Positions 23,289 to 32,233 of a stretch of 64,000 nt of DNA are shown here, one piece after another; the stretch's first letter is position 1, and each line of letters starts with the position of its first letter. Source of the stretch: Rikenellaceae bacterium (GTDB lineage Bacteria; Bacteroidota; Bacteroidia; Bacteroidales; Rikenellaceae). The notes beneath the pieces are model-generated. The model saw nothing but the letters and a program-made list of their open reading frames with translations, made no database searches and was not told where the DNA came from. The translations under genes were made by a program, and so were the position numbers. The DNA is taken from contig CABJAJ010000002.1 in the NCBI GenBank assembly GCA_902363575.1, forward strand, positions 496,001-560,000, read 5' to 3'.

Positions 23289-26267
23289 TCAGTTTAGCTG
23301 TTCGATCTTCGCACGGGCCTCTTCGACGATCCCGTCGCCGGCAGGGCCGTATCCGTCGGCTACGCTCTGGTAGGTAGCCCGGGCCTGGAACTTATCGCCC
23401 CGCTGCACGTAAATGTCACCCAGGAGGATGAACGAGCGGGCCAGCCAGTAGGCCTGAGGCGGATTCTTGTCCGCGAAGGCATAGATCATCTTCTCGGCCC
23501 GCTCCTGCTCGCCCCGCTCCGCTGCGGCTGCGATCACGCGGTACATCGATTCGGCCCCTTCGGGATGGCTCACGTCGGCGCTCAGGATGCGGAAAAGGTC
23601 GAGCGCTGCCGCCTTCTCCCCCCGGGTCAGCAGAACGTTCGCCTTTGCGAACTGCGCCTCCCGCCATGCGGTCTGTCCCGCAGCTTCGTAGCCGGCCACA
23701 TCGTCGGCCATCCGCACCACTGCACCGGCATCCCCCGTCCCGACGGTCGCACGCACGTACCGGGTCATCGCCTCCTCCTTCTCGGATCGCGGCTGTACGG
23801 CATCGGCCAACCGGCGGTAGGCCGATGCGGCCTCCGCCCAGCGTTTGTCCTCATAGGTCATGCCGGCGAGCTTGCGCAGCGCCGCCGCCGTGTATTTCGT
23901 ATTTTCGTGGGAGGCGAGTTCGGTCAGGGCTTCGATGGCCGGTTCCCGCTCGCCCGTCTTGAGGTAGCTGTCGCTCAGGTAATAGAGCGCATCCGCCGTA
24001 TAGAAACCGTCGGGATAGCTTTTCAGATAACCGCGCAGCGAGCGGGCGGCGTCCTCCGTCCGTCCGGAGAGGTAGAGCCGCTGTGCGGCGGCGAAAGAGA
24101 GCGAGTCGCGAGCCATCTGCGAAAGGTCGCTTTCGACCCCCGTCCGTTCGGCATAGGCAAAATAACCGTCCACATTGCCGTCCCCCACATAGATGTCGCG
24201 AATACCCTGCAATGCGTCCCGCGCCTGCGAAGATTTGGGCGCCTCGGCCACCACGCGGTCGTAACAGGCGAGCGATTTGCGGCGGTCGCCCAGATTGAGG
24301 TAGGCCAGCCCCAGGTCCGAAAGGGCCGCGGCATAGTCCGGGGAGCGGGGATAGGCGGCGATGTAGCCCTCGAGCGTCTCGACGGCGCTGCGGTACTGCT
24401 CCTGTCCGATGTAGGTTCGGCCCAGCTCGTAGGCAGCGTCGTCCGCATAGTCCCCTTCGCCCGCACGGACGATCTCCTTCAGCGCGTCGATCTTTTGCTG
24501 CGTGCGTCCCAGCACGCCGAGCGTCACGGCCCGCTTGTAGGCGGCGTAATGGCGGCCCGGTCGTCCGGTGGCTGCAGCAGCCTCGTAATTGCGGATCGCC
24601 TGCTCGAAACGGCGTTCGGCATAGTGCGTGTCGCCCAACCGATTGAGCGCGTCGGCCCGGTAGTCGTCCGGCGCGGTGTGCAGCGCGAGAAATTGCGTAA
24701 AACGATCCGCTGCACCTTTTGTGTCGCCCCGTTCCAGCGCGCAATAGCCCAGGTTGTAGCTGGCCAGCGCATACTCCCGTTCGCTCCGGGGTGCGCGGCG
24801 GAGGTAGTCGGCGTATTTGCCGGCTGCAGTCTGCATATCGCCCTGTGCGAAAGCGATCTCACCCTGCCAGAAAGCGGCCAGCGCACCGTAACGGGGGCTC
24901 ACGCCCACGGAGGCCGATTCAGCCAGATAACGTTGTGCATCGCTCATCTCGCCCCGTCCGAAAGCCTCCAGCCCGCGGAAATAGGCGATTTTCTGCATCG
25001 CCGCCCGAATCTCCGCATCGGGCGACCGCACCTGCCGGATGGCCTCGTAAGCGGCGTCGTAATTGCGCGAGTTGTAGTAGGCCGCCACGAGCAGTTCGCG
25101 GGCCGTCTGCGACCGCTCCGAGCCAGGGTATTTTTCCAGATAGCGGCCGAGGACGTTGATCGCCTCGTTGAATACGCCGCCACCGAGCTCGTATTGCAGC
25201 TTGCCGTAATTGAACAATGCATCTTCGGCGATCGCAGCATCGAATGGCCCGCTCGAAGCCATGGCGAAAGCGTGCATGGCCTGCCGTTTGTCCCCCGCCC
25301 GCAGGTAACAGTCCGCCAGATGGTAGGAGGCGTTCTGCGTCAAGGCGTCGTCCGCGCCGCAGGCGAGCCGCAAAGGCTCCTGCGCCTCGTCGTAGCGTGC
25401 CGTGCGGTAGAGCGAGAAGCCTTTCAGGTAGTTCTCGTCGCGTCCCGTCTCGCCGCCCGCCTGCGCATAGGCCTCCAGGCACGCGAGCGTGCGGTTGAAG
25501 TCGCCCTGTCGGAACCACGATTCGGCCAACACGCGTTCGAGCGGCGCCCGCTGCTCCGCGACGGCCCGCTTCACCAGCTCTTCGCCGTGCTCGGTCACAT
25601 AGGCGTAATTGCCTTGCCGGAACTCGATCTGCAAAAGGTAATAGGGAGCCAGCGGGCCATAGGCCTGGCTCGTGCGGAGCGTCCCGAAATCCCGTCTGGC
25701 CACGGCATAGTCACCGCGTGCATAGGCGATATAAGCCTTGTAATAGAGGGCGTGATCGGCATATTCGCTGCGCGGGGATATGCGGTCCAGGTAGCGGAGT
25801 GCGGCATCGTAATCCCCGCCTGCAAAGGCGACATACCCCATCCGGATATCGTAACGCTCGCGTCCCCGAGCGTCGAGGGCCCGGTAATCGACCCCCTCGA
25901 AAGCCTCACGCGCCCGGGCGTATTCCCCCCGGGAGCAGAGCAGCGAGGCCTCGGCGAAGCGCAGGTCGTTTTCATAGACCGACCCGGGATAACGCTTGCG
26001 GAACTCCGCCAGCGACCGGCCGGCATCCTCCCGCCCGAGCTCCACGCCGCAGGCCGCGAGCAGGTAATCGATCTCCTGTTCGGCCATGCGGTCATCGCCT
26101 GCAAACCCTTCGCGGGCCTTGAGCAGTTCATACCGGGCGTCGGTCCACCGGCCCCGTTCGTAAAACGCACGACCGCGCGACAGATGCTCCTGCACCGCGG
26201 GTGTCGAAGCGGCGACGGGAAGGACAGCGAGGCAGAACACATAAAAAAGGATGACGATCTTCTTCAT
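23289..26267 (-). CDS. Large periplasmic TPR-repeat protein
   Basis: The 992-residue protein starts at 26267, giving a signal peptide (MKKIVILFYV ... VAAS); frame upstream of this runs into the promoter. The rest is a long array of about 25 TPR and Sel1-like helical pairs (typical elements: GRAFYERGRWTDAR, LGYCALERGDTKGAADRF, GDTHYAERRFEQAIRNYEAA). There is no membrane helix or enzyme motif. It probably is a periplasmic scaffold anchored by the downstream barrel protein. The C-terminus (AKIEQLN) lies 7 nt from the barrel start. BamD/YbgF-like repeats make a role in envelope assembly plausible, but this is inference. Confidence 0.85.
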   Translation of the reverse strand: MKKIVILFYVFCLAVLPVAASTPAVQEHLSRGRAFYERGRWTDARYELLKAREGFAGDDRMAEQEIDYLLAACGVELGREDAGRSLAEFRKRYPGSVYENDLRFAEASLLCSRGEYARAREAFEGVDYRALDARGRERYDIRMGYVAFAGGDYDAALRYLDRISPRSEYADHALYYKAYIAYARGDYAVARRDFGTLRTSQAYGPLAPYYLLQIEFRQGNYAYVTEHGEELVKRAVAEQRAPLERVLAESWFRQGDFNRTLACLEAYAQAGGETGRDENYLKGFSLYRTARYDEAQEPLRLACGADDALTQNASYHLADCYLRAGDKRQAMHAFAMASSGPFDAAIAEDALFNYGKLQYELGGGVFNEAINVLGRYLEKYPGSERSQTARELLVAAYYNSRNYDAAYEAIRQVRSPDAEIRAAMQKIAYFRGLEAFGRGEMSDAQRYLAESASVGVSPRYGALAAFWQGEIAFAQGDMQTAAGKYADYLRRAPRSEREYALASYNLGYCALERGDTKGAADRFTQFLALHTAPDDYRADALNRLGDTHYAERRFEQAIRNYEAAAATGRPGRHYAAYKRAVTLGVLGRTQQKIDALKEIVRAGEGDYADDAAYELGRTYIGQEQYRSAVETLEGYIAAYPRSPDYAAALSDLGLAYLNLGDRRKSLACYDRVVAEAPKSSQARDALQGIRDIYVGDGNVDGYFAYAERTGVESDLSQMARDSLSFAAAQRLYLSGRTEDAARSLRGYLKSYPDGFYTADALYYLSDSYLKTGEREPAIEALTELASHENTKYTAAALRKLAGMTYEDKRWAEAASAYRRLADAVQPRSEKEEAMTRYVRATVGTGDAGAVVRMADDVAGYEAAGQTAWREAQFAKANVLLTRGEKAAALDLFRILSADVSHPEGAESMYRVIAAAAERGEQERAEKMIYAFADKNPPQAYWLARSFILLGDIYVQRGDKFQARATYQSVADGYGPAGDGIVEEARAKIEQLN

Positions 26268-26289
26268 AAACCCAAGGGTATAGTCCGGA

Positions 26290-26297
26290 CAAATATA
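26290..26297 (-). promoter_or_regulatory. -7 promoter box of the TPR/barrel operon
   Basis: The minus strand reads TATATTTG, a full TAnnTTTG box, 22 nt before the ATG at 26267. No TTTG is present at -33, so the promoter may be weak or regulated. Confidence 0.65.
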
Positions 26298-26371
26298 CGC
26301 AATTTTCCCGTTCACGCCGCCGTGCCGGGAACGATTCTTGCCGCCTGCGGAGAAAAACAAAACTTACGGCC

Positions 26372-26788
26372 ATGATAGAAAAAGTATCCGTACGACTCGT
26401 CCCGACGGGCGAATTCATGCTCGAAGGGGAGATCAAATGCAGCGACCTCAACCCCAAGGCCACCCTGCTGCTGGCGGCCGCCAAATGCTCGGGCCTCACG
26501 ACCATGCGGATCATGGAGAAGGAGAGGGTGCGCCCCAAGCGGTTCGAGATCAGCGTTTCGGGAGCCCTCTCGACCGAGACGCTACAGAGCGGCAGCATCT
26601 TCACCTCGTTCAATATGATCTACAACCTCGAGTGCGACTGCATCGAGGATCAGATCAAGATAAGCCGTGCGGTCAATCTGGCGCACGACAAATACTGCGG
26701 CCTGGTGCGCATGCTGCGCATGATCGCACCGGTGGCCCATGAAATTGCCATCGTCAATACGGCGCGTCCCGTCGAAACGCAACCCTGA
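26372..26788 (+). CDS. OsmC-like protein
   Basis: The 138-residue protein has the OsmC/YhfA swapped-dimer fold. An N-terminal beta part (VSVRLVPTGEFMLEGEI) leads to a helix with the first redox cysteine (AAAKCSGL) and a second one in the conserved AHDKYCGLVRML motif. These cysteines reduce organic hydroperoxides in OsmC/Ohr. The glutamate and arginine of true Ohr enzymes cannot be placed with certainty, so it is called OsmC-like. The gene is divergent from the TPR operon and separated from it by about 100 nt. It appears to be a single gene. Confidence 0.75.
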   Translation: MIEKVSVRLVPTGEFMLEGEIKCSDLNPKATLLLAAAKCSGLTTMRIMEKERVRPKRFEISVSGALSTETLQSGSIFTSFNMIYNLECDCIEDQIKISRAVNLAHDKYCGLVRMLRMIAPVAHEIAIVNTARPVETQP

Positions 26789-26850
26789 CCGGCCCGGCGA
26801 AGCGCCGTCCGCAGACGGGCGGAGTACCTGCCCGCCGGATCGCTGCGCCT

Positions 26851-28092
26851 TTACCGGGCGGTGATCCGCTCGTAAGCCGCCACCGCGAGGGCGTAATCAT
26901 AGCGGGCGGTGATGGAGTTGGTGTAGAGCTGGATCCAGTTCAACTGCGCCTGCAACACGTCGAGCACGGTCACGAGCCCTTCGTTGTAGGAATAGGTGCT
27001 GATCTCGAGATTCTCGCCCGCGATGCGCAGGCTCTCGGCCGTGGCCTCGATCTGGGTGCGGCTTTCGGTCACTGCCGTCCAGCCGTTGAGCTCCTCCCGA
27101 AGCACGGCGTCGTGCAGCGCCGCCTCCGACCACTCCTGCTGTCGGTAGCGTGCGCGGGCGGCGCCGGCCGCACGACGGCGCTCGCCCCCGTGGAAGATCG
27201 GGACGCTCACCCGCACGAAAAGCGAGCCGTCGAGCTGCGTCTTGCCGGTGTAATTGGGATTCAGCGGCTGCCATGCGCCGCCCACGCCGACCGAAAGCTG
27301 GGGATTGAAAGGCGCCTTCGCAGCCTCGACGCCGATGCGGGACGCCTCGGTGCGCAACTGTGCGGCGGCATAGTCCGGCCGCGCGGCGAGCACCTGTCCG
27401 AACGGCATCCGCTCGGGCATGGGCACCGAGTCCCAGACGCTCTGCGCGAACGTCTCTTCGTGCATCCCGTCATACCCCCTGAGGATATTGAAGTTGTGGA
27501 GCGCCACGGCATAGTTCTGCTCGACGGTGATGAGCTGGTACTCCGCTTCGCTCAGCCGTGCATCGATCATCAGCACGTCGCTCTTGGCGATATACCCCTC
27601 TTTGAAACGCCAGTCCACCACCTCCTTGAGCGAGCGGATGATCCGCACGTACTCCTGCCGCGAGGCGAGGTATTCGCCCAGAGCGGCAAGGTTCCAGTAG
27701 GCGTAGTCCGCGGCATAGCGCACGTCGAGGCGGGAAAACTCCTCGTCGCACAGAGCCGCATCGTAGCCGAGCGCCGACTGGCGGTAGGCGGCCTGCACCG
27801 CGCCGCCGCCGTAAACGACCTGCACCAGTTCGGGCAGCACGGCGAACGACCACGATTTGATGCCGTCGCGGTGACGCAAGGCGTAGGTGAAATCCCCGTT
27901 GGCGGAGAGGCGCGGCAGGTAACCCGTCCAGGCCAGCCCCATCCGCTCACGGGCCTCCTCGCTCAGCGAGCGGGAAATCCGGAGCTGCCAACTGTACGCC
28001 TCGACCGCACGGCGGTACTCGGCGAGCGTGGTCTGCGCCCCCGCTCCGGCGGGCAACAGCGTCACAAGCAGCAATCCCAGGAATTTTCGCAT
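26851..28092 (-). CDS. TolC-family outer-membrane channel protein
   Basis: The 413-residue protein has a signal peptide (ending AGAGAQ) and two TolC/OEP repeats of long coiled-coil helices with short strand hairpins (ASRIGVEAAKAPFNPQLSVG; ENLEISTYSYNEGLVTVLDVLQ ends the second). The length fits the family. It forms the outer-membrane exit duct for the RND pump encoded just upstream, 3 nt away. It is the last gene of the three-gene efflux operon. Confidence 0.93.
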   Translation of the reverse strand: MRKFLGLLLVTLLPAGAGAQTTLAEYRRAVEAYSWQLRISRSLSEEARERMGLAWTGYLPRLSANGDFTYALRHRDGIKSWSFAVLPELVQVVYGGGAVQAAYRQSALGYDAALCDEEFSRLDVRYAADYAYWNLAALGEYLASRQEYVRIIRSLKEVVDWRFKEGYIAKSDVLMIDARLSEAEYQLITVEQNYAVALHNFNILRGYDGMHEETFAQSVWDSVPMPERMPFGQVLAARPDYAAAQLRTEASRIGVEAAKAPFNPQLSVGVGGAWQPLNPNYTGKTQLDGSLFVRVSVPIFHGGERRRAAGAARARYRQQEWSEAALHDAVLREELNGWTAVTESRTQIEATAESLRIAGENLEISTYSYNEGLVTVLDVLQAQLNWIQLYTNSITARYDYALAVAAYERITAR

Positions 28093-28095
28093 CGT

Positions 28096-31000
28096 TCAGG
28101 CGGTTTTTCGGATTCCGTAAAACAGGGCGTAAACCACCGGCAGCACCAGCACGGTGAGCAGCGTAGCCACGAGCAGGCCCCCCATGATCGTTGCGGCCAT
28201 CGCCCCGAACATGGCGTCGAACAGCAGGGGCAGCATGCCGAGGATGGTCGTGCCCGATGCCACCGCAACGGGCACCACACGGCTGCGGGTCGCCGTCACG
28301 AGCGCCTCGTAGGGCGCCATGCCCATTGCGCGCTGCACGTCGATCTGTTCGACCAGCACCACGGCATTCTTGATATTCATGCCCACCAGCCCGAGCAACC
28401 CGAGCAGGGCGAAAAAGTTGAATGCCTTGCCCGTCAGGGCCAGCCCGACCACCACCCCGATGAAAATCAGCGGAATCATCAGCAGGATAACCACCGGCTC
28501 GCGGTAGTTGCCAAAAAGCAGCAGCAGGATGACGAAGATCAACACCATGGTCAGCGGCATGTTGGCGGCCAGCGCCTCGTTGGACTCGGCCTGACTCTCC
28601 TGCTCGCCGAACACTTTCATCTCGTATCCCGCAGGCAGGGTCACATAGCGACGCACAGAGTCGAGCAGCTCCGTGTAGAGCGCTTTGGTATTGACGCCCC
28701 GCGCGGGATCGCACTGGGCCTTCATCACCCGCTGGCGGTTGTAGCGCCGGATCACCCCCCGATCGAAACCGAAGCTCGCGCCGTCGGTCGCCTGTGCGAT
28801 GGAGAAAACCTTTCCGCGCGGATTGAACACCGGCATCGACTGCAGGTTGGTGAGGTTGTAGGCGTCGATATTCTCGTCCTTGAGCAGGATCGGCATGAGC
28901 TGGTCGCGCTCGCGGTATTCGCCCAGCCGGAAACCCTGCGTGGCGATGGTGATGCCCCGGGCCAACTGGCTGCGGGAAACGCCGATGCGCTGCCCTTTCA
29001 TCTGCGAATAGCGGGGCATCCACCGGGGGATGCGGTTGCCCCAACTGTTGCGCACATTGACGGCCCCCGCATTGCGCCACATGATCCCCTCGGCCTGTGC
29101 CGTAAGCCGCAGCAGCGTATCCGCATCGGGGCCGATGAAGCCGAATTCGACCGACGCATCGGGGACCGGCGAGAGCTTGAAAAGGGAGGAGCGGAGCCAC
29201 ACATCGGGAAAAGCGGACGTCACGTATTCGCTGAACCGGGCCTCCATCTGCCCGGTCATCCGCTTGTCGCGGAGTTCGACGAGCAGGTTGCCGAAGTTGG
29301 GCCGCAGCGACACGCTGCTGCTGGCCAGATAATACCGGGGCGGCGTACTGCCCATCGTCGCGGATACGGTCACCACCCCATCCTGGCCGGCGAGCCATTC
29401 GGTCATCCGGAGCAGCACGGTATCCGTGGCCCGGATATCGTATCCGTCGGGCAGGATCACATCGGCCCGGAAATAGGGTTTGTCGAGCGAGGGAAAGAAA
29501 TTCTGCGGCATCCGCCCCATGGCGAAGAGCGCTCCCGCAAAGAACACGACAACGACCGCCACTACGCCCCACCGCCACCGGATCATCCCTCCGAGCAGCC
29601 GGTCGAAGAGCCGGTAAAAGCGATTGTCATAAGGGTCGCGGGGTGCGGCTTTCGCCCGGAGCAGGAAATCTCCGAACAGCGGCGTCTGGGTGAGCGCGAG
29701 CACCCAGCTCAGGCCGAGCGAGAGGGCCAGCACCACGAACAGCGGCTTGACGATCTCGGCCACGGCCGACGGTGCGAGGTAGAGGGGCAGGAACGAACAG
29801 ACGGCGATCAGCGTGGCTCCCAGCAGACTCCAGCGAGGAGCATTGGCCCCTTCGACGACCGCCTGAGCACGCGGTACGCCCCGCAGCATGGCGTGCCGGG
29901 CGTTGTCGGTCACCACGATCGCATTGTCCACCAGCATACCCATGGCGATGATGAAGCCCGCAAGCGAGGTACGGTTGAGCCCTTCGCCCAGGAACTGCAT
30001 GAGCAGCAGTGTGCCCCCGATCGAAAAGAGCAGCGAGCTGCCGATCAGCACGCCGGAGCGCAGCCCCATGACCAGCATGATGACCGCGATTACGATGGCT
30101 ACCGACTCCGCCAGGTTCAGCAGGAAAGTCGTGGTCGCCTCCCGGGCGATCCGGTTCTCGGGATAGAGCACCGTCAGGTCGATGCCCACGGGCATGTCGC
30201 GGGTCAGCTCGCCCAGCGTGCGCTCGATCTGCGCCCCCGTGCGGACCACGTCGGCGCGGGCCTCCGTCGAGACCCCGATGCCGATGGCACGGCGTCCGTT
30301 CACCCGCATCAGCGTGGTGGGCGGATCGGCGTATCCCTGTTCGACACGGGCGATGTCGCCCAATTTGTACTGCTTGCCCTCCGAGGAGATGAGCAGTTGG
30401 TTGCGGATATCGTCCAGCCCATTGTAAACCCCCGCTTCGATGATCCGTATCTCCATCGCCCCGGCCTGCTTCTCGCCGCTGTTGACGATGGTGTTCTGCT
30501 GTCCGATGGTCTGGATGATGGTTTCGGGCCGGATCGAGAAGTTGGCTAATGCCGAAAGGCTCACATAGACGTTCACCACGGGGTTTTGCTCCCCGTAGAG
30601 GGTCACTTTCTGCACACCGTCCACGGTCACGAGCCCCGTTTTGATCCGCTGCGCCCAGTCGCGCAGCTCCGACCAGGTGAAACCGGGCCCGGCCGAAAGG
30701 CCATAATAGATGCCGTACACGTCGCCGAAATCGTCGCTCACCATAACCTCCGACGCCCCTTCGGGGAGGCTGGGCCGGATGTTGAGCACCTTGCGGCGCA
30801 GCTCGTCCCACAACTGGGGAATCTCGCGGGCGGGAGTCGCCGGATCGAGTTCGACCAAAATCTTGGAAATGCCGTAATAGGACTCCGAGGTGATCTTGTG
30901 CACCAGCCGCATCGACTGCACCTCGCGTTCGATGGGCTCGGTCACGAGCTGCTCGACTTCGCGGGGTGTGGCGCCGGGGTAGGAACAGACGATCGAAGCG

Positions 31001-31131
31001 CTCTTGATGACGAATACCGAATCCTCTTTTTTGCCCAGCCTGAAGAAACCCGCCACGCCGCCCGCCAGCAGCACGGCCAGGAAGAACCAGACCACCTTGC
31101 GGTTTCTGAGGGAGTAGGCAGGCAGATTCAT
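28096..31131 (-). CDS. RND efflux permease (HAE/AcrB-like)
   Basis: The 1011-residue inner-membrane pump starts at 31131 (MNLPAYSLRNR), 7 nt after the adaptor stop. It has 12 membrane helices with two large periplasmic loops. Helix 4 carries GMLVDNAIVVTDN, whose Asp is the proton relay; Asn replaces the second Asp of AcrB, as in many Bacteroidetes and Firmicutes members. Helix 10 has Lys in NIKNAVVLVEQID. The porter entry motif SIVCSYPGATPREVEQLV is intact. It exports drugs, bile salts or other small molecules by proton antiport; the substrate cannot be told from sequence. It works with the adaptor and the TolC-like protein. Confidence 0.95.
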   Translation of the reverse strand: MNLPAYSLRNRKVVWFFLAVLLAGGVAGFFRLGKKEDSVFVIKSASIVCSYPGATPREVEQLVTEPIEREVQSMRLVHKITSESYYGISKILVELDPATPAREIPQLWDELRRKVLNIRPSLPEGASEVMVSDDFGDVYGIYYGLSAGPGFTWSELRDWAQRIKTGLVTVDGVQKVTLYGEQNPVVNVYVSLSALANFSIRPETIIQTIGQQNTIVNSGEKQAGAMEIRIIEAGVYNGLDDIRNQLLISSEGKQYKLGDIARVEQGYADPPTTLMRVNGRRAIGIGVSTEARADVVRTGAQIERTLGELTRDMPVGIDLTVLYPENRIAREATTTFLLNLAESVAIVIAVIMLVMGLRSGVLIGSSLLFSIGGTLLLMQFLGEGLNRTSLAGFIIAMGMLVDNAIVVTDNARHAMLRGVPRAQAVVEGANAPRWSLLGATLIAVCSFLPLYLAPSAVAEIVKPLFVVLALSLGLSWVLALTQTPLFGDFLLRAKAAPRDPYDNRFYRLFDRLLGGMIRWRWGVVAVVVVFFAGALFAMGRMPQNFFPSLDKPYFRADVILPDGYDIRATDTVLLRMTEWLAGQDGVVTVSATMGSTPPRYYLASSSVSLRPNFGNLLVELRDKRMTGQMEARFSEYVTSAFPDVWLRSSLFKLSPVPDASVEFGFIGPDADTLLRLTAQAEGIMWRNAGAVNVRNSWGNRIPRWMPRYSQMKGQRIGVSRSQLARGITIATQGFRLGEYRERDQLMPILLKDENIDAYNLTNLQSMPVFNPRGKVFSIAQATDGASFGFDRGVIRRYNRQRVMKAQCDPARGVNTKALYTELLDSVRRYVTLPAGYEMKVFGEQESQAESNEALAANMPLTMVLIFVILLLLFGNYREPVVILLMIPLIFIGVVVGLALTGKAFNFFALLGLLGLVGMNIKNAVVLVEQIDVQRAMGMAPYEALVTATRSRVVPVAVASGTTILGMLPLLFDAMFGAMAATIMGGLLVATLLTVLVLPVVYALFYGIRKTA

Positions 31132-31138
31132 CGCATGT

Positions 31139-32173
31139 TCATTTGAGGATCCGCACCTGCTCACCTGCTTGAAGCTGGTAAACGCCCGCCGTCACCACCC
31201 GGTCGCCGGGCTCCACGCCCCGGTCGATCACAACCCGGTCGCGGCCGTAGATCTCACCCAGCGTCACCGGCTGCCGCCGGACCCGGTCCGTAGAATCGAC
31301 GATCCACACGTAATCCCCGCCCTCGGCCGGAGCGTAAATGGCGGTCAGAGGCAGGGAGACGGCCCCCGCAAGGTTGTCCACGCGCTGCATGGTGATCGTG
31401 CAGGACATGCCGGGAGAGATGCGGTAGCGGCTTCGGTCCACGTCGGTGAGCGTCAGCGAAACGGGGAATCCCGAGGCGTCGGAGGAGGTTTTGGCGTTGT
31501 CCTTGAGCCGCGCCTCGAAACGCACGCCCCGGTAATTGTCGAATTCGACGTAAAAACGGGTCGTGGGAAGCGAGAGGGCGCTCAGGCTGTTTTCGGGAAT
31601 GGTGAAACTGACGGTGGTGGTCACGGGATTGACCAGCCGCACGATGGTCTGTCCCGCCTGCACTCGTTCATAATTATCGACGTACTTGCGTTCGATCACC
31701 CCCGAGAAAGGAGCTCTCAGCTTGGTCTCCTTCAGCAGATCGCGGGCGTTCGCATAGGCCGAACGGGCCTGTGCGAAGCGCGTGCGCGAGGCCTCGTACT
31801 CCTGCCGCGAGACGGCCTGGTGCGCCAGCAGCCGCTCCACCCGGTCGAGCTGCGAACGGGCCTGTTCATAAGCCGACCGGTCGGCATCGACCTGCAACTG
31901 GATATCCCGCGGATCGAGTTCCGCGATAAGCGCCCCCTTACCCACGCTGTCCCCCTGCGACACGGCCACGCGGAGCACCTGCCCCGAAACCTTGAAGGCG
32001 AGGTTTACCGCGTCGTCGGGCGTGGAGAGACCGGCGAAATCCTGATCGAGATACTGGGCATGGGAGGCGACGACGACCTTGACGGGACGCACCTCCCGCA
32101 CGGGCGCGGCGGCGCGGCGGCAGGAAGCCGCGAACGCTGCGGAAAGGAGCAATAAAAGCGTGAGGCGCACCAT
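31139..32173 (-). CDS. RND periplasmic adaptor lipoprotein (MFP)
   Basis: The 344-residue adaptor has a lipoprotein signal (lipobox AASC at about residue 18). A lipoyl-like half (FKVSGQVLRVAVSQGDSVGKGALIAELD), a helical hairpin (about 95-145, with AYEQARSQLDRVERLLA), the second lipoyl half (LKETKLRAPFSGVIERKYV), a beta-barrel (VSFTIPE) and a membrane-proximal domain ending VYQLQAGEQVRILK follow in the usual order. It bridges the pump and the TolC-like channel. It is the first gene of the efflux operon and is preceded by a perfect palindrome 6 nt from the start, a likely control site. Confidence 0.94.
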   Translation of the reverse strand: MVRLTLLLLLSAAFAASCRRAAAPVREVRPVKVVVASHAQYLDQDFAGLSTPDDAVNLAFKVSGQVLRVAVSQGDSVGKGALIAELDPRDIQLQVDADRSAYEQARSQLDRVERLLAHQAVSRQEYEASRTRFAQARSAYANARDLLKETKLRAPFSGVIERKYVDNYERVQAGQTIVRLVNPVTTTVSFTIPENSLSALSLPTTRFYVEFDNYRGVRFEARLKDNAKTSSDASGFPVSLTLTDVDRSRYRISPGMSCTITMQRVDNLAGAVSLPLTAIYAPAEGGDYVWIVDSTDRVRRQPVTLGEIYGRDRVVIDRGVEPGDRVVTAGVYQLQAGEQVRILK

Positions 32174-32179
32174 CGTGTG

Positions 32180-32205
32180 TTGACTTTCGATCCGCCGAAA
32201 GTCAA
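32180..32205. promoter_or_regulatory. Perfect 10-bp inverted repeat before the efflux operon
   Basis: TTGACTTTCG (32180-32189) and CGAAAGTCAA (32196-32205) flank a 6-nt loop. It lies just upstream of the adaptor ATG at 32173 and downstream of the DoxX-like gene. There is no T-run on either side, so a repressor operator or an RNA hairpin masking the ribosome site fits better than a terminator. Confidence 0.7.
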
Positions 32206-32233
32206 TTTTCGTACCATGCGCAAACGAAAATCC

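Noticed and set aside
27112..30549. A 1145-codon plus-strand frame opposite the efflux genes
   Set aside because: It is antisense to TolC- and RND-type genes with full family motifs; the translation is low-complexity, rich in His, Arg and Gln.
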